The notes below the pieces were generated by a model, which saw only the letters and a program-made list of their open reading frames with translations, made no database searches and was not told the origin of the DNA. Made by a program: the position numbers and the translations under genes. Below are positions 52,601 through 63,290 of a DNA stretch of 64,000 nucleotides, piece by piece. Within the stretch, counting starts at the first letter, position 1. Each line of letters opens with the position of its first letter. Source of the DNA: Oscheius onirici (taxonomy: Eukaryota > Nematoda > Chromadorea > Rhabditida > Rhabditidae); NCBI GenBank assembly GCA_932521025.1, contig OW051470.1, positions 9,224,501-9,288,500 on the forward strand. The letters run 5' to 3'.

Positions 52601-55600
52601 AGAGTAGTGGAGGTAAGAGAGACAGAGAGTCAGAGAATCGGACAGTGAGAGAGAGCGACTGATTGTGAGAGTCACATAAAGTGAGAGGCAGGAAGAGAGA
52701 AAGACGGAGCGTCGGTGTATCAGAGAATCAGAGAGTTTGAGAAGCAGAGAGAAAGCGAGAGTAAGAGAGACAGAGAAACAGATTCAGAGAAACAGCGTCA
52801 GATAGTCAGAGAGTCGGAGTTTCAGAGAGTTACAGAGACTGAGAGTCTGAGAGACTGAAAGACTGAGAGTCGGAGTATCAGACAATCAAAGAATTTGAGA
52901 GACAGAGAGGCAGAGAGACAGAGAGAAAGCGAGAGTGAGAGAGTATGAGAGACATAACCAGAGAGCGAGAGAATGAAGTTTGAGAGACACAGAGAAAGAG
53001 AGACTGGGTGTCAGAAAGACAGATAGACTGAGAGTCAATCAGAGAGAATGAGCGACAGAGAGACATAGGAACAGATAAAGTGAGAGGCTAAGAGACATAG
53101 AGACTGAGAGTCAAAGAGTCAGAGAGACAGACTGATCAGACCCTCTTCCAGAACGGACCGTCTTCTCCCCAAACGACGTCTCCATTCCCACCTCTCTCTC
53201 CATCAACTGCAAACTGTACGTCGTTTTCGCCGACGAGGTTGACTCTCTGGTAAAGCTACTCCAAATCTCTCAAACTGAAGCCAATTCAGACAGCTCTACC
53301 CGACCAGAATGGTCCCTTGGAATCAGTGCATGCCTCGGTACTGGAATATGTATCCAGTAGTGAGCTAGCAGAACAGCTCAGCATCTTGCACTCTCAGCTC
53401 TTCGAAGCTTGCGATGAACTGGAACTGGTCATCCAGGTCATCGGGAGGGAACAGTTCCCTGGAAGAGTACCAGCCAATTTGGACCTCCTGCTCCGGAGAT
53501 TCAATGAGGTTCAGTGCTGGGCCACAACTGAAGTCTTGCTAGCAGCAGCTGCTAGAAGAGTCAACACGCTGAGGAAGTTCATCAAAATTGCCATGTAGTA
53601 AGTTACAGTAATCCTGTGTCTGTCTCTTGACCACCTCTCTCCAAAAGTACTATAGTTACTGTCACCAGTACCGGAAGATTTGACTCTTCCTCCAGAATAC
53701 GGTAATGGATGCAGTATCTCCAGACTCTCTCGTCTACAGTATGAATACCACAGACTCCCTGTCTCTTTAGATTATGGTACTGGTACTGTAAGTTCATACT
53801 CTGTCCGTTAGAGTACCATTACCACAGACTCTCTGTCTCTCTAGATTACGGCACTGGTACCATAGAGACTATATCTTGTCTCTTACAGTACCAGTACCAT
53901 AGACTAACTCTCTCTAGATTACGGTACTGGTACGGTAAGTCCATACTCTGTCCGTTACAGTACCAGTACCACTGTGTCTCTCTCGGTTACGGTACTGGTA
54001 CTGTAAGTTCATACTCTTTCTGTTACAGTATCAGTACCACAGACTTTCCGTCTCTCTAGATTACGGTACTGGTACTGTAAGTCCATATTCTGTCCATTAC
54101 AGTACCAGTACCACAGACTCTCTCTCGGTTACTGTACTGGTACCGTAAGAGTACTCTATACCAGACTGTCTCTCGATCCATAAAAATTCCCAAAATCTTT
54201 CAGTGCCAAAGAAAACCGTGACCTGCTCTCCTTCTTTGCCATCACTCTCGGTCTCAGTAATATCGCTGTCAGTCGCTTGACTCTCACCTGGCAGGTAATT
54301 CGCGTTACTGTAGATCCCAGAATCTCAAATTTAAGCGTCTTCCCGCCAAGCTGCGCCGTCAGTTTTCAGAGTTTGAGTCTCTTCTGGACCCTACCAGGAA
54401 CCATCGTCCATACCGAGCTCTCGTCACGAAGATGAGTCCTCCTCTGGTCCCCTTCATTCCGCTAATCATGAAGGATTTGACGTTTATTCACGAGGGCAAC
54501 AAGACGTACTACAACGGCCTCGTGAATTTCGAAAAAATGCACATGATTGCCAACATTTTGAGGAGCTTCCGACAGTGCAAGTCGCGATTCGCACGTGGGT
54601 TCTTTTCATTGACTGGATTTATGGTCCATTTCCAACCAAGAGCGGCACCATGTTTGCGCGCCATTTTGAAATTTCGCGCATAAATCCGATTTTTGTTACT
54701 TCTTTCATTTTTAGGTTATTTTTGGCATTTTCTTACATTTTAGACGTTGTAGTCGAATTCTACGCCTGTAAAAACCTTAGTGTCATCAAAAGCCGTGAAA
54801 AACAGCCCTTTTGATGCTGGATTGTCATAAAATGAAAGTTTTCTCGCAAAAACAGCCATACCGCTCTGAAAATCGGTGATTTTCTCCCGGTTTTGACATC
54901 AAGTAGGTTGTTTTATACGCTGTGTTCGAAAATGCAGTCGAAAACGAGAAAAAGCAGCTAGAAAACTGCGAAAAAGCATTAAAATTGCACAAAAGGGAAT
55001 AAAATCCAACGCCGCGGCCTTATTTTCGAAATTTCGTGACGGGAACCTTGCCACCAGCCCTTTAACACAGTTCGCCGCGCAATTCAAATGTTGGACAAAA
55101 TTACTTTCGTCCTGGGTGACACGTTTTTGAGAAAACTACGCAACCATTTCTTTCGTTCTCGGTTTCGATAGAAAGAGCACAGTCGAAACGTTGTAGGTGT
55201 GTTTTGGCCCTTGGTATTTGGTCTTCTAATCCCAGTGAAAAACATAAAATACGTTATAACTTGACCATTTTTCATGTAATGACTCTGAAAAAAACATAAC
55301 TACTGGGAACACAATACGGCCGACAATATAAGACCGAACATGTGAAAAAATATAATCGGGTGTTCGAGAAAGCGTGTCACCCAGGTTTCTCCCGTTTTCA
55401 AGCCAAATTTTAAATTATTGTCTTTCCGCGCTCTAAACTGGGCGGTAATTTGAATTTAGCCGAAATTTCGCCCTACCGCGCTCGTGTCGACACGATTTCA
55501 AAATCGTCGAGTCCGATTGCAACAAACAGTCCTTTAAAGTGCCAAACTTGGCGAACTGTGTTAAAGCGAGCCTCCCCCGCTACCCCTTTTGAGTTTGCGC

Positions 55601-56905
55601 GCGCACTTTCTTCCGATTCCTGATTCAATGGTGTAGTGGTACTCTGCGTGGTTTACTATTTTTGAAGTACTGGGTTCAGCACTTTGGCACGGTAATTGTC
55701 TTTTGCTTATTCGTTTACACGTCTTATAAAACATATTAACGAAGTAGCGAGTTAGACAGTAAAAGTCTGTGCATTCGATAATGATGCTGAAGCCAACTGA
55801 TGTACCCAATCCCCGTTTCATATAAGGATGTCGAAAGATAAACATCCCCCAGTATCCCAGAGAAATGCAAAAAACATTATACGCATGTGGGAATCGAACC
55901 CCTGCTCATTTGTTTTACAGTCAATAATGTTATCCACTAGACCAGTCAGTGGAGGTGGCGCCGATCCTCGGCGACGCACATGAGCTTCGCTAATCAGCTA
56001 GTACACGGTGCTAATCAGTAAGCGGGGGAGGCTCGCTATAAAGGAAGCCTTCGGCTATGCCAAAAATGCCAAAACTGCTGCAGGACCAATTCGCATTGGT
56101 CCCGTCACGATCTTGCTTATTTTTCATTTTTTGACGCTTTGCACTCGTTTTATCGTTTTCAAATTGTGTTTAATCGATTCAGCATCAAATTTTACATCAG
56201 TTACGTCTATTCCGACATCAAAATTATTGTGCTTTGGAAAGAAAAAAATAGGATAGAACAAAAACACTGTTTTCGCCTTTTCCTTCCAGTTCTGCTATAT
56301 TTTTGTTATCAAAATGTACTTATCTGATGTAAAATTTGGTGCCGAATCGATTAAACATGGTTTGGAACCCAAAAAACGAGTGTAAACAGTCGAAAATGCA
56401 AAAATAAAATTTTTTGAATGAGATCGTGTCGGGACCCTCTGCAATCGTGATGGAACCAGCGCAATTGGTCTCGCAGCGATTTTTCGAAGCCGGAGACACG
56501 CTTTAAAGAATTGCCTCACTGCCGCTATTCGTTGTAAATGGACTATAGTAGTTTTGAGTAATATATGGCGCAAAGTTACGTTCAAAAAAACGAAAACAAA
56601 AAAAAAGAGAAAAATCTACTGGGGATCCGAACCCTCAACCTCGCGGATGGCATAGCGCGCCCCTTACCATTACACCAGTCAGGGAAGGCTTCGCTGAATT
56701 TCAGACGGTGCTATAAAAGGTTCACGCAAAATTGCGTACAAAAAAAGCATAACATGTGGAAAGAAAACCTTTTTCAGAGGCCTCCTACGAGCCAAAGAAG
56801 ATCTTCGAGACGCTGAACTTGATGAGAAACTTTCGCGTCATTGAGAATCAACGTCGTCTGATGGAGCTCTCCTACCAGATTGAGCCTCGTCGTCGCCGAA
56901 ATTGA
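46673..56905 (+). CDS. epac-1: EPAC, cAMP-regulated Rap guanine nucleotide exchange factor
   Basis: Twenty exons: 46673-46832, 48443-48669, 48710-48785, 49520-49612, 49650-49741, 49849-49947, 49990-50088, 50130-50178, 50306-50492, 50533-50669, 50758-50843, 50883-51019, 51580-51711, 51774-51960, 52090-52612, 53152-53249, 53290-53597, 54204-54294, 54336-54594, 56778-56905, giving 1055 aa. The order is cNMP-binding domain A (about 50-130), DEP (about 240-320), cNMP-binding domain B (about 405-490, [16 protein letters not shown]), REM (about 525-640), Ras-association (about 650-790) and CDC25 catalytic domain (about 800-1050, [36 protein letters not shown]). Domain B keeps the phosphate-binding Arg; domain A reads [15 protein letters not shown] and lacks it. 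The protein would activate Rap at membranes when cAMP rises. The 5' end may be longer: 46655 could be a splice or trans-splice acceptor. Confidence 0.93.
47116..47168. repeat. hairpin repeat (AAAGTTGTAG family)
   Basis: GATGTTTCGCAAAGTTGTAG pairs with CTACAACTGTGCAGAATATC, in the first EPAC intron. Confidence 0.65.
47288..47345 (+). pseudogene. tRNA-like element in first EPAC intron
   Basis: GAATGGCTTAGTCTC and AGTAGGTCTCATGTTCGATT then CCTGG resemble D- and T-arm words. It shares AAGTAGGTCTC with the clu-1 element at 6421-6488. Sense direction, but far from a splice site and badly decayed. Confidence 0.4.
47746..48060. mobile_element. hAT-like element with perfect 8-bp duplication
   Basis: Inverted ends CAGGGTTGGGAACGGGCCGG and its complement. 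GGGACAGA flanks both sides (47738-47745 and 48061-48068). The 315-bp interior has no reading frame. The host is purine-rich simple repeat in the first EPAC intron, so the duplication could partly be chance. Confidence 0.7.
48945..49235. repeat. two diverged tandem copies of ~170 bp
   Basis: Both copies contain CATAACTTTTTC, an AAATTTTGAT/AAATTTCATC segment, AAAGGGCTACAAAAT, a TATATA(G/A)AAAAC segment and GAGTTATG. They lie in EPAC intron 48786-49519. No coding potential. Confidence 0.5.
50182..50262. repeat. (TCCCTCTG)n microsatellite
   Basis: About eight to nine perfect octamers in EPAC intron 50179-50305. Confidence 0.85.
51122..51533. mobile_element. hAT-like element in EPAC intron
   Basis: Long inverted ends (CAGGCATGGCAAACCTGGCC..) of about 45 bp, then AT-rich inner arms that also pair (about 51241-51295 and 51376-51425). 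It totals 412 bp with no reading frame. A clean 8-bp target duplication was not found. Confidence 0.65.
52613..53150. repeat. purine-rich degenerate simple repeat
   Basis: The whole 539-nt EPAC intron consists of GAGACA, GAGTCA, GAGAGA and GAGTCGG-type words. It is the longest single stretch of this repeat class in the window. Confidence 0.8.
53771..54150. repeat. ~70-bp tandem array with splice-site-like units
   Basis: Six units start near 53771, 53845, 53918, 53986, 54060 and 54128 (spacing 68-74). Most contain GGTACTGGTACTGTAAGT, then ACAGTACCAGTACC, and end in CTCTCTAG or CTCTCGG before ATTACGG/GTTACGG. The first two words are reverse complements, so each unit can fold. The array lies in EPAC intron 53598-54203. 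Confidence 0.85.
55062..55564. mobile_element. nested inverted-repeat element in last EPAC intron
   Basis: Outer inverted pair TTAACACAGTTCGCC / GGCGAACTGTGTTAA (55062-55076, 55550-55564). Inner pair CCTGGGTGACACG / CGTGTCACCCAGG (55112-55124, 55373-55385). No reading frame. It lies in the 2.2-kb EPAC intron 54595-56777. Confidence 0.55.
55622..55682 (+). pseudogene. weak tRNA-like sequence
   Basis: CAATGGTGTAGTGGTAC (D-arm type) and CTGGGTTCAGCAC (T-loop-like). Very decayed; listed only because it clusters with two other tRNA-like sequences in the last EPAC intron. Confidence 0.25.
55881..55955 (-). pseudogene. tRNA-like element, antisense to EPAC
   Basis: The minus strand reads GACTGGTCTAGTGGATAAC, an anticodon-like arm ATTGACTGTAAAAC (GTA in the anticodon place) and GCAGGGGTTCGATTCCC. 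Several stem pairs are missing, so it is probably a pseudogene. Confidence 0.45.
56098..56436. mobile_element. inverted-repeat element in last EPAC intron
   Basis: Outer ends GGTCCCGTCACGATCT and AGATCGTGTCGGGACC. Inner arms of about 75 bp (about 56126-56200 and 56325-56399) pair well around TTTAATCGATTCAGCATC. No reading frame. Confidence 0.6.
56619..56690 (-). pseudogene. tRNA-like element, antisense to EPAC
   Basis: The minus strand reads GACTGGTGTAATGGTAAGG, CTATGCCATCC (glycine-like GCC) and GAGGGTTCGGATCCCC. ACTGG and CCAGT can pair as a short acceptor stem, but then the T-stem is too short. Confidence 0.45.
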
Positions 56906-57148
56906 TCACTTTCTAGTTCTTTCCTTCACTGCCTCAGGTCCTTAGCCTCAACCTAGGATCTTCAATTTTCCCTCCCCCCAAATGTATTTCGCTAGGAATC
57001 CAAGTCTCAAAGTCAAGTGCCGGTTCATTTTTATCCGTTTTAATAAATTTCTGTTCTCTCTTTCTCTCCGTCATCTCACCGGACCAGACACGAAAAGTTT
57101 TCAAGTCTTCATTAGTCTCCGAAATCCTCGCGTTTACACTCATTTCGA

Positions 57149-58865
57149 TCAAGTAGTCTTTCTGTTCGGCTCGGGAGAGGTCGACATGGATCTGGCCGTC
57201 TTAGCACTGAGTCCAGTAGGAGTGATGGCCGTCTGGGTATCCGAGCGATTCAGCTCCCTTCTTCTCTGCAGCAGCTTCTGTACCTTCGACTCGGGCGATC
57301 TTCTCGAAGCCGTCGGATTCCTCACACTGCCAGGCCAATGCACTGAAATTTAACTGTTACTGTCTCTGTCTCTGTCCCTGTCTCTCTACAAAACAAAACA
57401 AACTCTGAGAGAACGGCGAATTGGAGTCGGGCGGGCTGCCGGCACTTGTATCTCCGAGAGTTCCAGGCCGGACGCTGGAAATTGGCGAATGTCTGGCCGT
57501 CACGAGAGGCGGTTCGACGAGCTTCAGGTCGCTCTTCCAGAAATGTCGAGTGACTTCAGTGAAGCTGAGACGCGGATGCTGGACCGAGCATTCCGTGACG
57601 ATACGAACGACATTCTCTCCCAGAAATATTCTCTCCGTGTATTGTACCTTCTCCGTCCGGCGATCCATCGGCATCGCAAAGAATTCCGTATCGGCCTGTC
57701 CCGTCGCCTCGACTGAACGCAGTTCCAGAACCTCGAGAATGGCCGTCCTGTCCTTTTTGTCATGAGTGACGCGACGGTAGATGATGGCCACATAGGGAAG
57801 TTTCAGCGTGACGAAAGAGACAACTGTGGCACGTTTGATCGTCTCCGGGATGAGAGGAAAATGCAGATCGACGGCACGACTGATCGAGTCCGAACGGAAA
57901 CACCATGTTCTCTCACTGTTGATGTTTCTCTGTAAGATGGTGTTATATGACTGTCTAACTACTGTATCTCCTCTGAACTTTCATTCTATTCTCTACCATG
58001 TTTCTGACAATTTTTCTAACTATCTCTACATATTACTGTATCTCCTCTGAATAGCCAGGCTCATCAGTTCTTTGAACAGTCAACTCTGTCACTGTTTCTT
58101 CCTTGACCAGTTTTGTCTTCCCGACTCTCTTATTATCCCTGTCTAGATTCCAGTTCTTCTGCACTATCTCAATCTCTTTATAACTCTGTCTCTCCCTAAG
58201 ATACTCAATCAAATGACTCTTCTCAATGTCTCTACGTTTTTTCCAGTCCCCTAGCCTGTCTCCATTCTATCCAGTCACTGTCTCTGTCTAGACCGTGACT
58301 TCTGAATCTCATTCTCTACGTTACTGACAGTCTTTCTGTCTAGCTTTACATATTCGGGCACCAATGATCTCTTGACTGTCATCTACAGTACCCAGTTTCT
58401 CCTCTAACTGTCTCTGTCTCTCACTGTTCTCATCCAGTTCTGTCCATATCACTCTCTCCGATTATCCTGTGAAGTCAACAAGAAAACGAAGAAACTCACA
58501 GTGAAGGGCAGAGAGATAGTGCTGGTGACAAGAGCCACATTCCTTCCGACGCGACAGACAGGCTTCTCCATCGAAGGCGTTCCGGGAACCGACTCGACCG
58601 GAAAAATTTCCTCCAGATTACGAAAGAGACGTCCAAAGCTGCCGTAGATCGTGAAGGCCTTCTTGACTTCGAGTCCCTGCTCCAGCTTGACAAAGACGCG
58701 ACTTCCTTCCACGGCAGAGATTCGGAACTCGTTCTTCTGAGGGAAGCGACGAGGAGGCGGTGTTTCGTTGAGAGACGATTCTTCGGACTGGGTAGAAGAC
58801 CAAGAGTTGGAAGACTGGGTCGGGTTTGGACGGAGCTCCTCCGGTCCCTGGGCAGCCTGATCCAT
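57149..58865 (-). CDS. uncharacterised 361-aa protein
   Basis: Three exons (58865-58500, 57929-57404, 57342-57149) give 361 aa. I do not recognise the family. The first 40 residues are polar and Ser-rich (TQSSNSWSSTQSEESS). Residues about 45-270 look like a folded beta-rich domain (FRISAVEGSRVFVKLEQGLE, RTWCFRSDSISRAVDLHFPL, KRATVVSFVTLKLPYVAIIY). The last 90 residues are Ser/Pro/Arg-rich and likely disordered. There is no signal peptide or membrane segment. The start lies just after a CTTTTCCAG acceptor, consistent with trans-splicing at about 58875. It converges on EPAC, with about 240 bp between stop codons. The 570-bp intron is CT-rich on the plus strand and holds nothing recognised. Confidence 0.65.
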
Positions 58866-59130
58866 TGCGCTTGTGGCCTGGAAAAGAGGGAGTGACAGTG
58901 ACAGTGACCTACCTGGGAGTGAGTGCTTCCTAGTGGGTCATTGGGGGGCATCAGAGTAGCAATTGATTACAGTTATTACTTTGTTGAAAAAAAAACAAGT
59001 TTTGTTGCTTTTTGTAACAACTTTTTGAGAAAAATATATATTTTTGTAATTACACAAGAAACTTTAGGCTAAACTACAGAAAAGCCACTTTGACGTCAGC
59101 GAATCCAGCGCCAGGATATCGTCCATCTTT

Positions 59131-59304
59131 GGGCTATATGTCAACGTGGCCGTATACCCGACTCTTCTCATCATCATAACCGATGAACCAGCTTCCGGTC
59201 CACCACACCTCAAAATAGGAATTTCGTAAGAGTCCATCCAGCTGATAAGAGCATGGCGGTCGTAGGCGGAACTTCGGTCCATCGACGGTGTGAATGCAAC
59301 CTGA
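59131..59304 (-). pseudogene. coding-like fragment with in-frame TAG
   Basis: After an acceptor-like TTCTAG, one minus-strand frame reads HTVDGPKFRLRPPCSYQLDG and FEVWWTGSWFIGYDDEKSRV, then YGHVDI and a TAG. Past the TAG the same frame continues PKDGRYPGAGFADVKVAFL to a second TAG at about 59076. The composition looks like real protein on both sides of the first stop. No upstream exon was found. It may be a decayed gene, a last exon, or chance. I know no family for it. Confidence 0.3.
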
Positions 59305-59969
59305 CTAGAAGATCAACTGGAGTCTAGGCCAAAAGTCGGAAGGTACTGTGTTTGGGTAAGAGGGACAAGGACAGAGACAGAGGGACAGGGAATCAGTTAT
59401 TAATCCGGTCCCTTATCGCCTGTTCCTCTCCTCTCCAAATCTGTTCGTGACGCATGTCTCTTTCCGCTATTTTCTCTCTGATAGCCTGCAAATGACACTG
59501 GAATTCTCACAGATATTCATCACAGAAATATCCAAAGTTGTTCCCTTGTTTGGGTCTTATCTCCTCCCGCCCACCCATGTTTGTCCCGGGGCCCACAGCT
59601 GATTCCTACTCACATGTTACACTAGAGACCATTTCTCTCTCTCAAATCGTCTTCTCACATTTTCCGCCCCATTCCGATGCTCAGTAGCGCAGAGAGACTA
59701 TGTGCTTTTTGCTTCCCCAGATGTCTCCGTGTTTTTCGAATGTTCTGTGGCGCCAACCCACACAATTAGTTTTATCGTCTCTCTTGATTGACTCTTGCAG
59801 TCCTCTGTTTGTGTCTATTTTGATCGCTCTCTGGCTGTAGCAGCTGAAATGCTGATTTGACCGGTCAACTATGAGAAATTGGAGTTTTCGGTCTGGTGAT
59901 TCACTGCCTTTTACACATTCTTTTTTAAACAATCACCTTTCGCATCCGAGGCGCACTTTTTGAGGTTTT

Positions 59970-60076
59970 GGCGCGCCGCGAAAAATTCCAAATCTTTCTG
60001 AGAAAGTCCTATGCTCTTGAATGTACGCTCATCGTCTTTTATAGTCTCAGAACTTCAAAATGAGATCAAACATGCC
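59970..60076. repeat. dispersed repeat, copy 3 (AAAATGAGACCAAACATG family)
   Basis: GGCGCGCCGCG, AAATTCCAAATC, CCTATGCTCTTGA, CATCGTCTTTTATAG, then CTTCAAAATGAGATCAAACA. Best match is 10323-10425. Confidence 0.55.
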
Positions 60077-60899
60077 GGGAAAATTTTAAGATTAGAGCGC
60101 ATGTTCAGGGAATCTGAGGTCTGGGGTCGGATATTCTATGACTACCTCTATTTAAAAGACTATCTGTTCGTCAGTCTCTCAGTACCTCAGTCTCTATGCC
60201 GACTCTATCTAGATTGACTAATTTCTGTCAATCTAGGCATATTCACCTTGATCTGACTCTTCTGTTTTGACAGTTTAATGACCTTTCTGACGCTCTCAGA
60301 GAGACCTTCTCTCCCATGTTTCCCAAAAATTCCAGCACTGATAATGTATGACACTGATCAATGAGCTTACCTTTAACGGGGACTTTTTTTCTTTCTCATC
60401 CTCTAACAAGTCTCTGTCCCTCTGTCCCTCTATCCAGCCATGATCTTTGACACCTACACAGATTTCATGACCCTGTGTGGTTTTCAACAAGCACTCCTCC
60501 TCTCCTGCCCTTATCACCGTCAGTGTACTTCCGTCGCCCCACAAGACTCTCTCCGATAACCACACACACAAATACCTCTCACCCCCACTACATCTTCTAG
60601 AACTTTCTCTTCTTCTCTTTGTTTCTATTTTGAGCCAAAACAATCTGCATTGCGAAATACCAGAATATTTTTTTGATTTGTGCCTGTGAATCACTGGGGT
60701 CACGTTGACCCCCATTCTCACCACAGATAAGACGTCACTCCTCCCGTAAATATACTCTCTTCTCCGGAAAATGCCATCATTTTACTCTCTGTCTCTGTTC
60801 AAACTCCGCTTTTTTTAAATTTCTTGTTTTTTTTCTCTGTGGATTGATCACAGTACATGCTTACCGTCTTAATTTGTGTAAGCTTGTGCTGTCGCTCAC

Positions 60900-61147
60900 C
60901 AGGGATGTTCGGATAATAATTTTTCAACCGGATATCGGATACCGGATATCCGAAAAAAAATTTCTCGATCGGATATCGGATACCGGATATCAAAAATAGA
61001 CCGGATTATCCGGTTTCGGATATCCGAAACCGGATAATCCATTCATGACTGAGAAAATTTTGACCGGATAATTTTCGGATATCGGATTTCCGGATCAAAA
61101 CGTACCGGATTTATCCGGTTTCGGATATCCGGATCCGAACATCCCTG
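60900..61147. mobile_element. hAT-like element built of GGATATCCGG repeats
   Basis: Ends CAGGGATGTTCGGAT and ATCCGAACATCCCTG. Flanking 8-mers TCGCTCAC (60892-60899) and TCGCCCAC (61148-61155) differ by one base. The 248-bp interior is made of GGATATCGGATACCGG-type words repeated in both directions. No reading frame. Confidence 0.75.
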
Positions 61148-62038
61148 TCGCCCACTCATATCTTTTCTCCTTCTAATAGAGGCTCTTTCAAGCTGTTTAA
61201 GCCCATCTTTTTTGTCGTTTCAAGATATTATTTTGATACAATATTCTTCAATCTTTTCTCATTGTTTAATTTCTCCAGAAATTTTTACTTCGCCTCTTTT
61301 TCTACGGGGATATTTTCTGCAGTTCCAGTTAATTTACAGGAGCATTCAGTCACAAAACATCCAGATTTTTTAGCTTTTTTTGCTACCTAAAATTCTATCT
61401 ACTTTACCCAGTTACAGTATTTCATCCGGTACATTCATTGCTCACAGTCTTAACTTCATTTTTGTCTGTTTTGTTGAAAGAGGTCAAAGGCTGTAGTACC
61501 GGCTCTCTCGAAACTGATTATCTGTCTCTCTGACTCTGTACCTGTCTCTCTTCTCTGACCTTCTATCTTACTGTCTTATGAAGTTTTCTTTTTTTCACTA
61601 TCCGGTACTCTCCAGACTCTTTACCGTATCCAATTCTTTCTTCCGGTCTCTTTCTGTCTAGACAACTTTTTGTTCTGAACACTCATAATCTGCAACTCTG
61701 TCTCTCTGTTCCTCTGATTTTGGGAGTTGCTGACTCTCAGTCTCTCCTCTTCATCCTACCAAACTCTCTCTCTCTCTCACTTCCGCTTCCTGTTCCGAAA
61801 CTCCTCAAACGCTATAACTCATCCCTGTCACTCCATTACCCCCCTATAAAGAAACACCGTCCCGCATTTGTTCCGCGCCGCGGAAACTCAAATACTGTTA
61901 TCGAAAAGGAGCTTCAAGACTTCCGGACGATCCTATCGGGTATTCTCTCTTTCGGCACACTCAACATTTTTCCAACTTCTCACCCTCAAGACGATTCATT
62001 TCCGGGGGCCTATTTTTGATCTCAATTTTTGCAGAGAA

Positions 62039-63068
62039 ATGCTCTTGGACGACTACAGGCGTCCGGACGGGAGGAGTATATCAATTAGCAGCTTGCGCAT
62101 ACCGAAGAAGGATGACGACGCCGATTCCGTCGGCTTTGTCGATATCGAAGACTTGAAGCGGCTGAATGCCATGGTGAGTCACAAAAAACTGATAATAGAC
62201 AGTGACTGGTGAAGGTTTGGGCAGAAGAGGAAGAGAGAGACAGGAACACTGAGAGTCAGATAGACAGAGAGACAGTAACTGGGACAAGAACAGTAAATGA
62301 GACAGAAAGAGTGACTGGAGAAGAAGGAACGGAGACTGTATGTGGTTGCATTGGTAGTACCGGAAATAGAGAGTCATATGGATACTGTATCCCAGTGACT
62401 GTCTCTGTTTCCAGTTGTATACCAGACAGAACTGGAAACAGAGACAGTCACTGGGAGAGAGACAGAGTGACAGAAACAGGTACAGTACTCTGTGTGAGAC
62501 TCTTGTGCTGTATCTCTCTGGACTACTGTAAGAGAAGAGAGTGAGAGAGTCTCTGGAATGAGTGAGAGTCACAGAGAGTACAGTAAACGGGGGAAGGATC
62601 AGAGAAATAGGGTAACCAGAAAGGAAAGAGTCGCTGAGAGTGAGGAAGACAGAGGGGGAGAGACTCTGGAATGAGGAAGAGTCACAGAGACAGAGTACAG
62701 GCGACAGAGACGGTATACTGTATGGGAGTGAGTGTCACATAGAGAGTACGGTAGACAGAGTCAGAGAGTAGAGGACGCAGAGAGTCAGGTCAATCAACTG
62801 AACCTGCTCTTTTCAGTACCGACGACGTACCGTGGCCGAGGTCGTTCCCCTGCCCGTCCAACCTTCCCCAAAAGGCTTAGGAGCCGTCAAAGAGTGGCTG
62901 AAACGGCGGCGAGAAATGTCAACGCGGAAAAAGCACTGCTACACGAACCCGATGCACGAACGAAAGCTGTCCGTCATGTCCGTCGCCGTTCCACTGCCCG
63001 TGCCGCCTCCACGCCGAAAATCGACATTTTTAAGGCTCCAGAAATTGTTGGTGTGCTTTCAGCACTAG
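62039..63068 (+). CDS. small basic protein, uncharacterised
   Basis: Two exons (62039-62173 and 62817-63068) join in phase 0 to 128 aa. It starts MLLDDYRRPDGRSISISSLR, then an acidic patch (KKDDDADS). The second exon is very basic (YRRRTVAEV, EWLKRRREMSTRKK) with two copies of VVPLPV/AVPLPV followed by P-rich PPPRRKS. No membrane segment or known domain is seen. The codon phase and splice sites are good. Further upstream exons are possible because the ATG directly follows an acceptor. The intron 62174-62816 is purine-rich simple repeat. Confidence 0.5.
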
Positions 63069-63290
63069 AGCCTTGAGAAAGTTTTTGTGTCTGTAGAAAG
63101 TCAGAAAACTTAATAATTTCCCTAATTTTAGGCATAATATCAACAAATTGTATTTTTTACTTTACGGGTCCCGGAATCATCTCAAACCTTGTACTTTCGG
63201 CTTTACGGTCTGCAATAAATTTTTTTTCTCGTATAACATTTGTATTCTTTAACCACGAACAGTAACCATAAAAAACAGGGGAAAAATAGC

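Larger units (their letters stand above)
59305..62038. other. 2.7 kb spacer, mostly CT-rich
   Basis: Contains a dispersed-repeat copy (59970-60076), a hAT-like element (60900-61147) and CT-rich tracts. No coding region is supported. A TTTTGCAG directly before the next start codon (about 62027-62034) may be a trans-splice acceptor. Confidence 0.45.
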
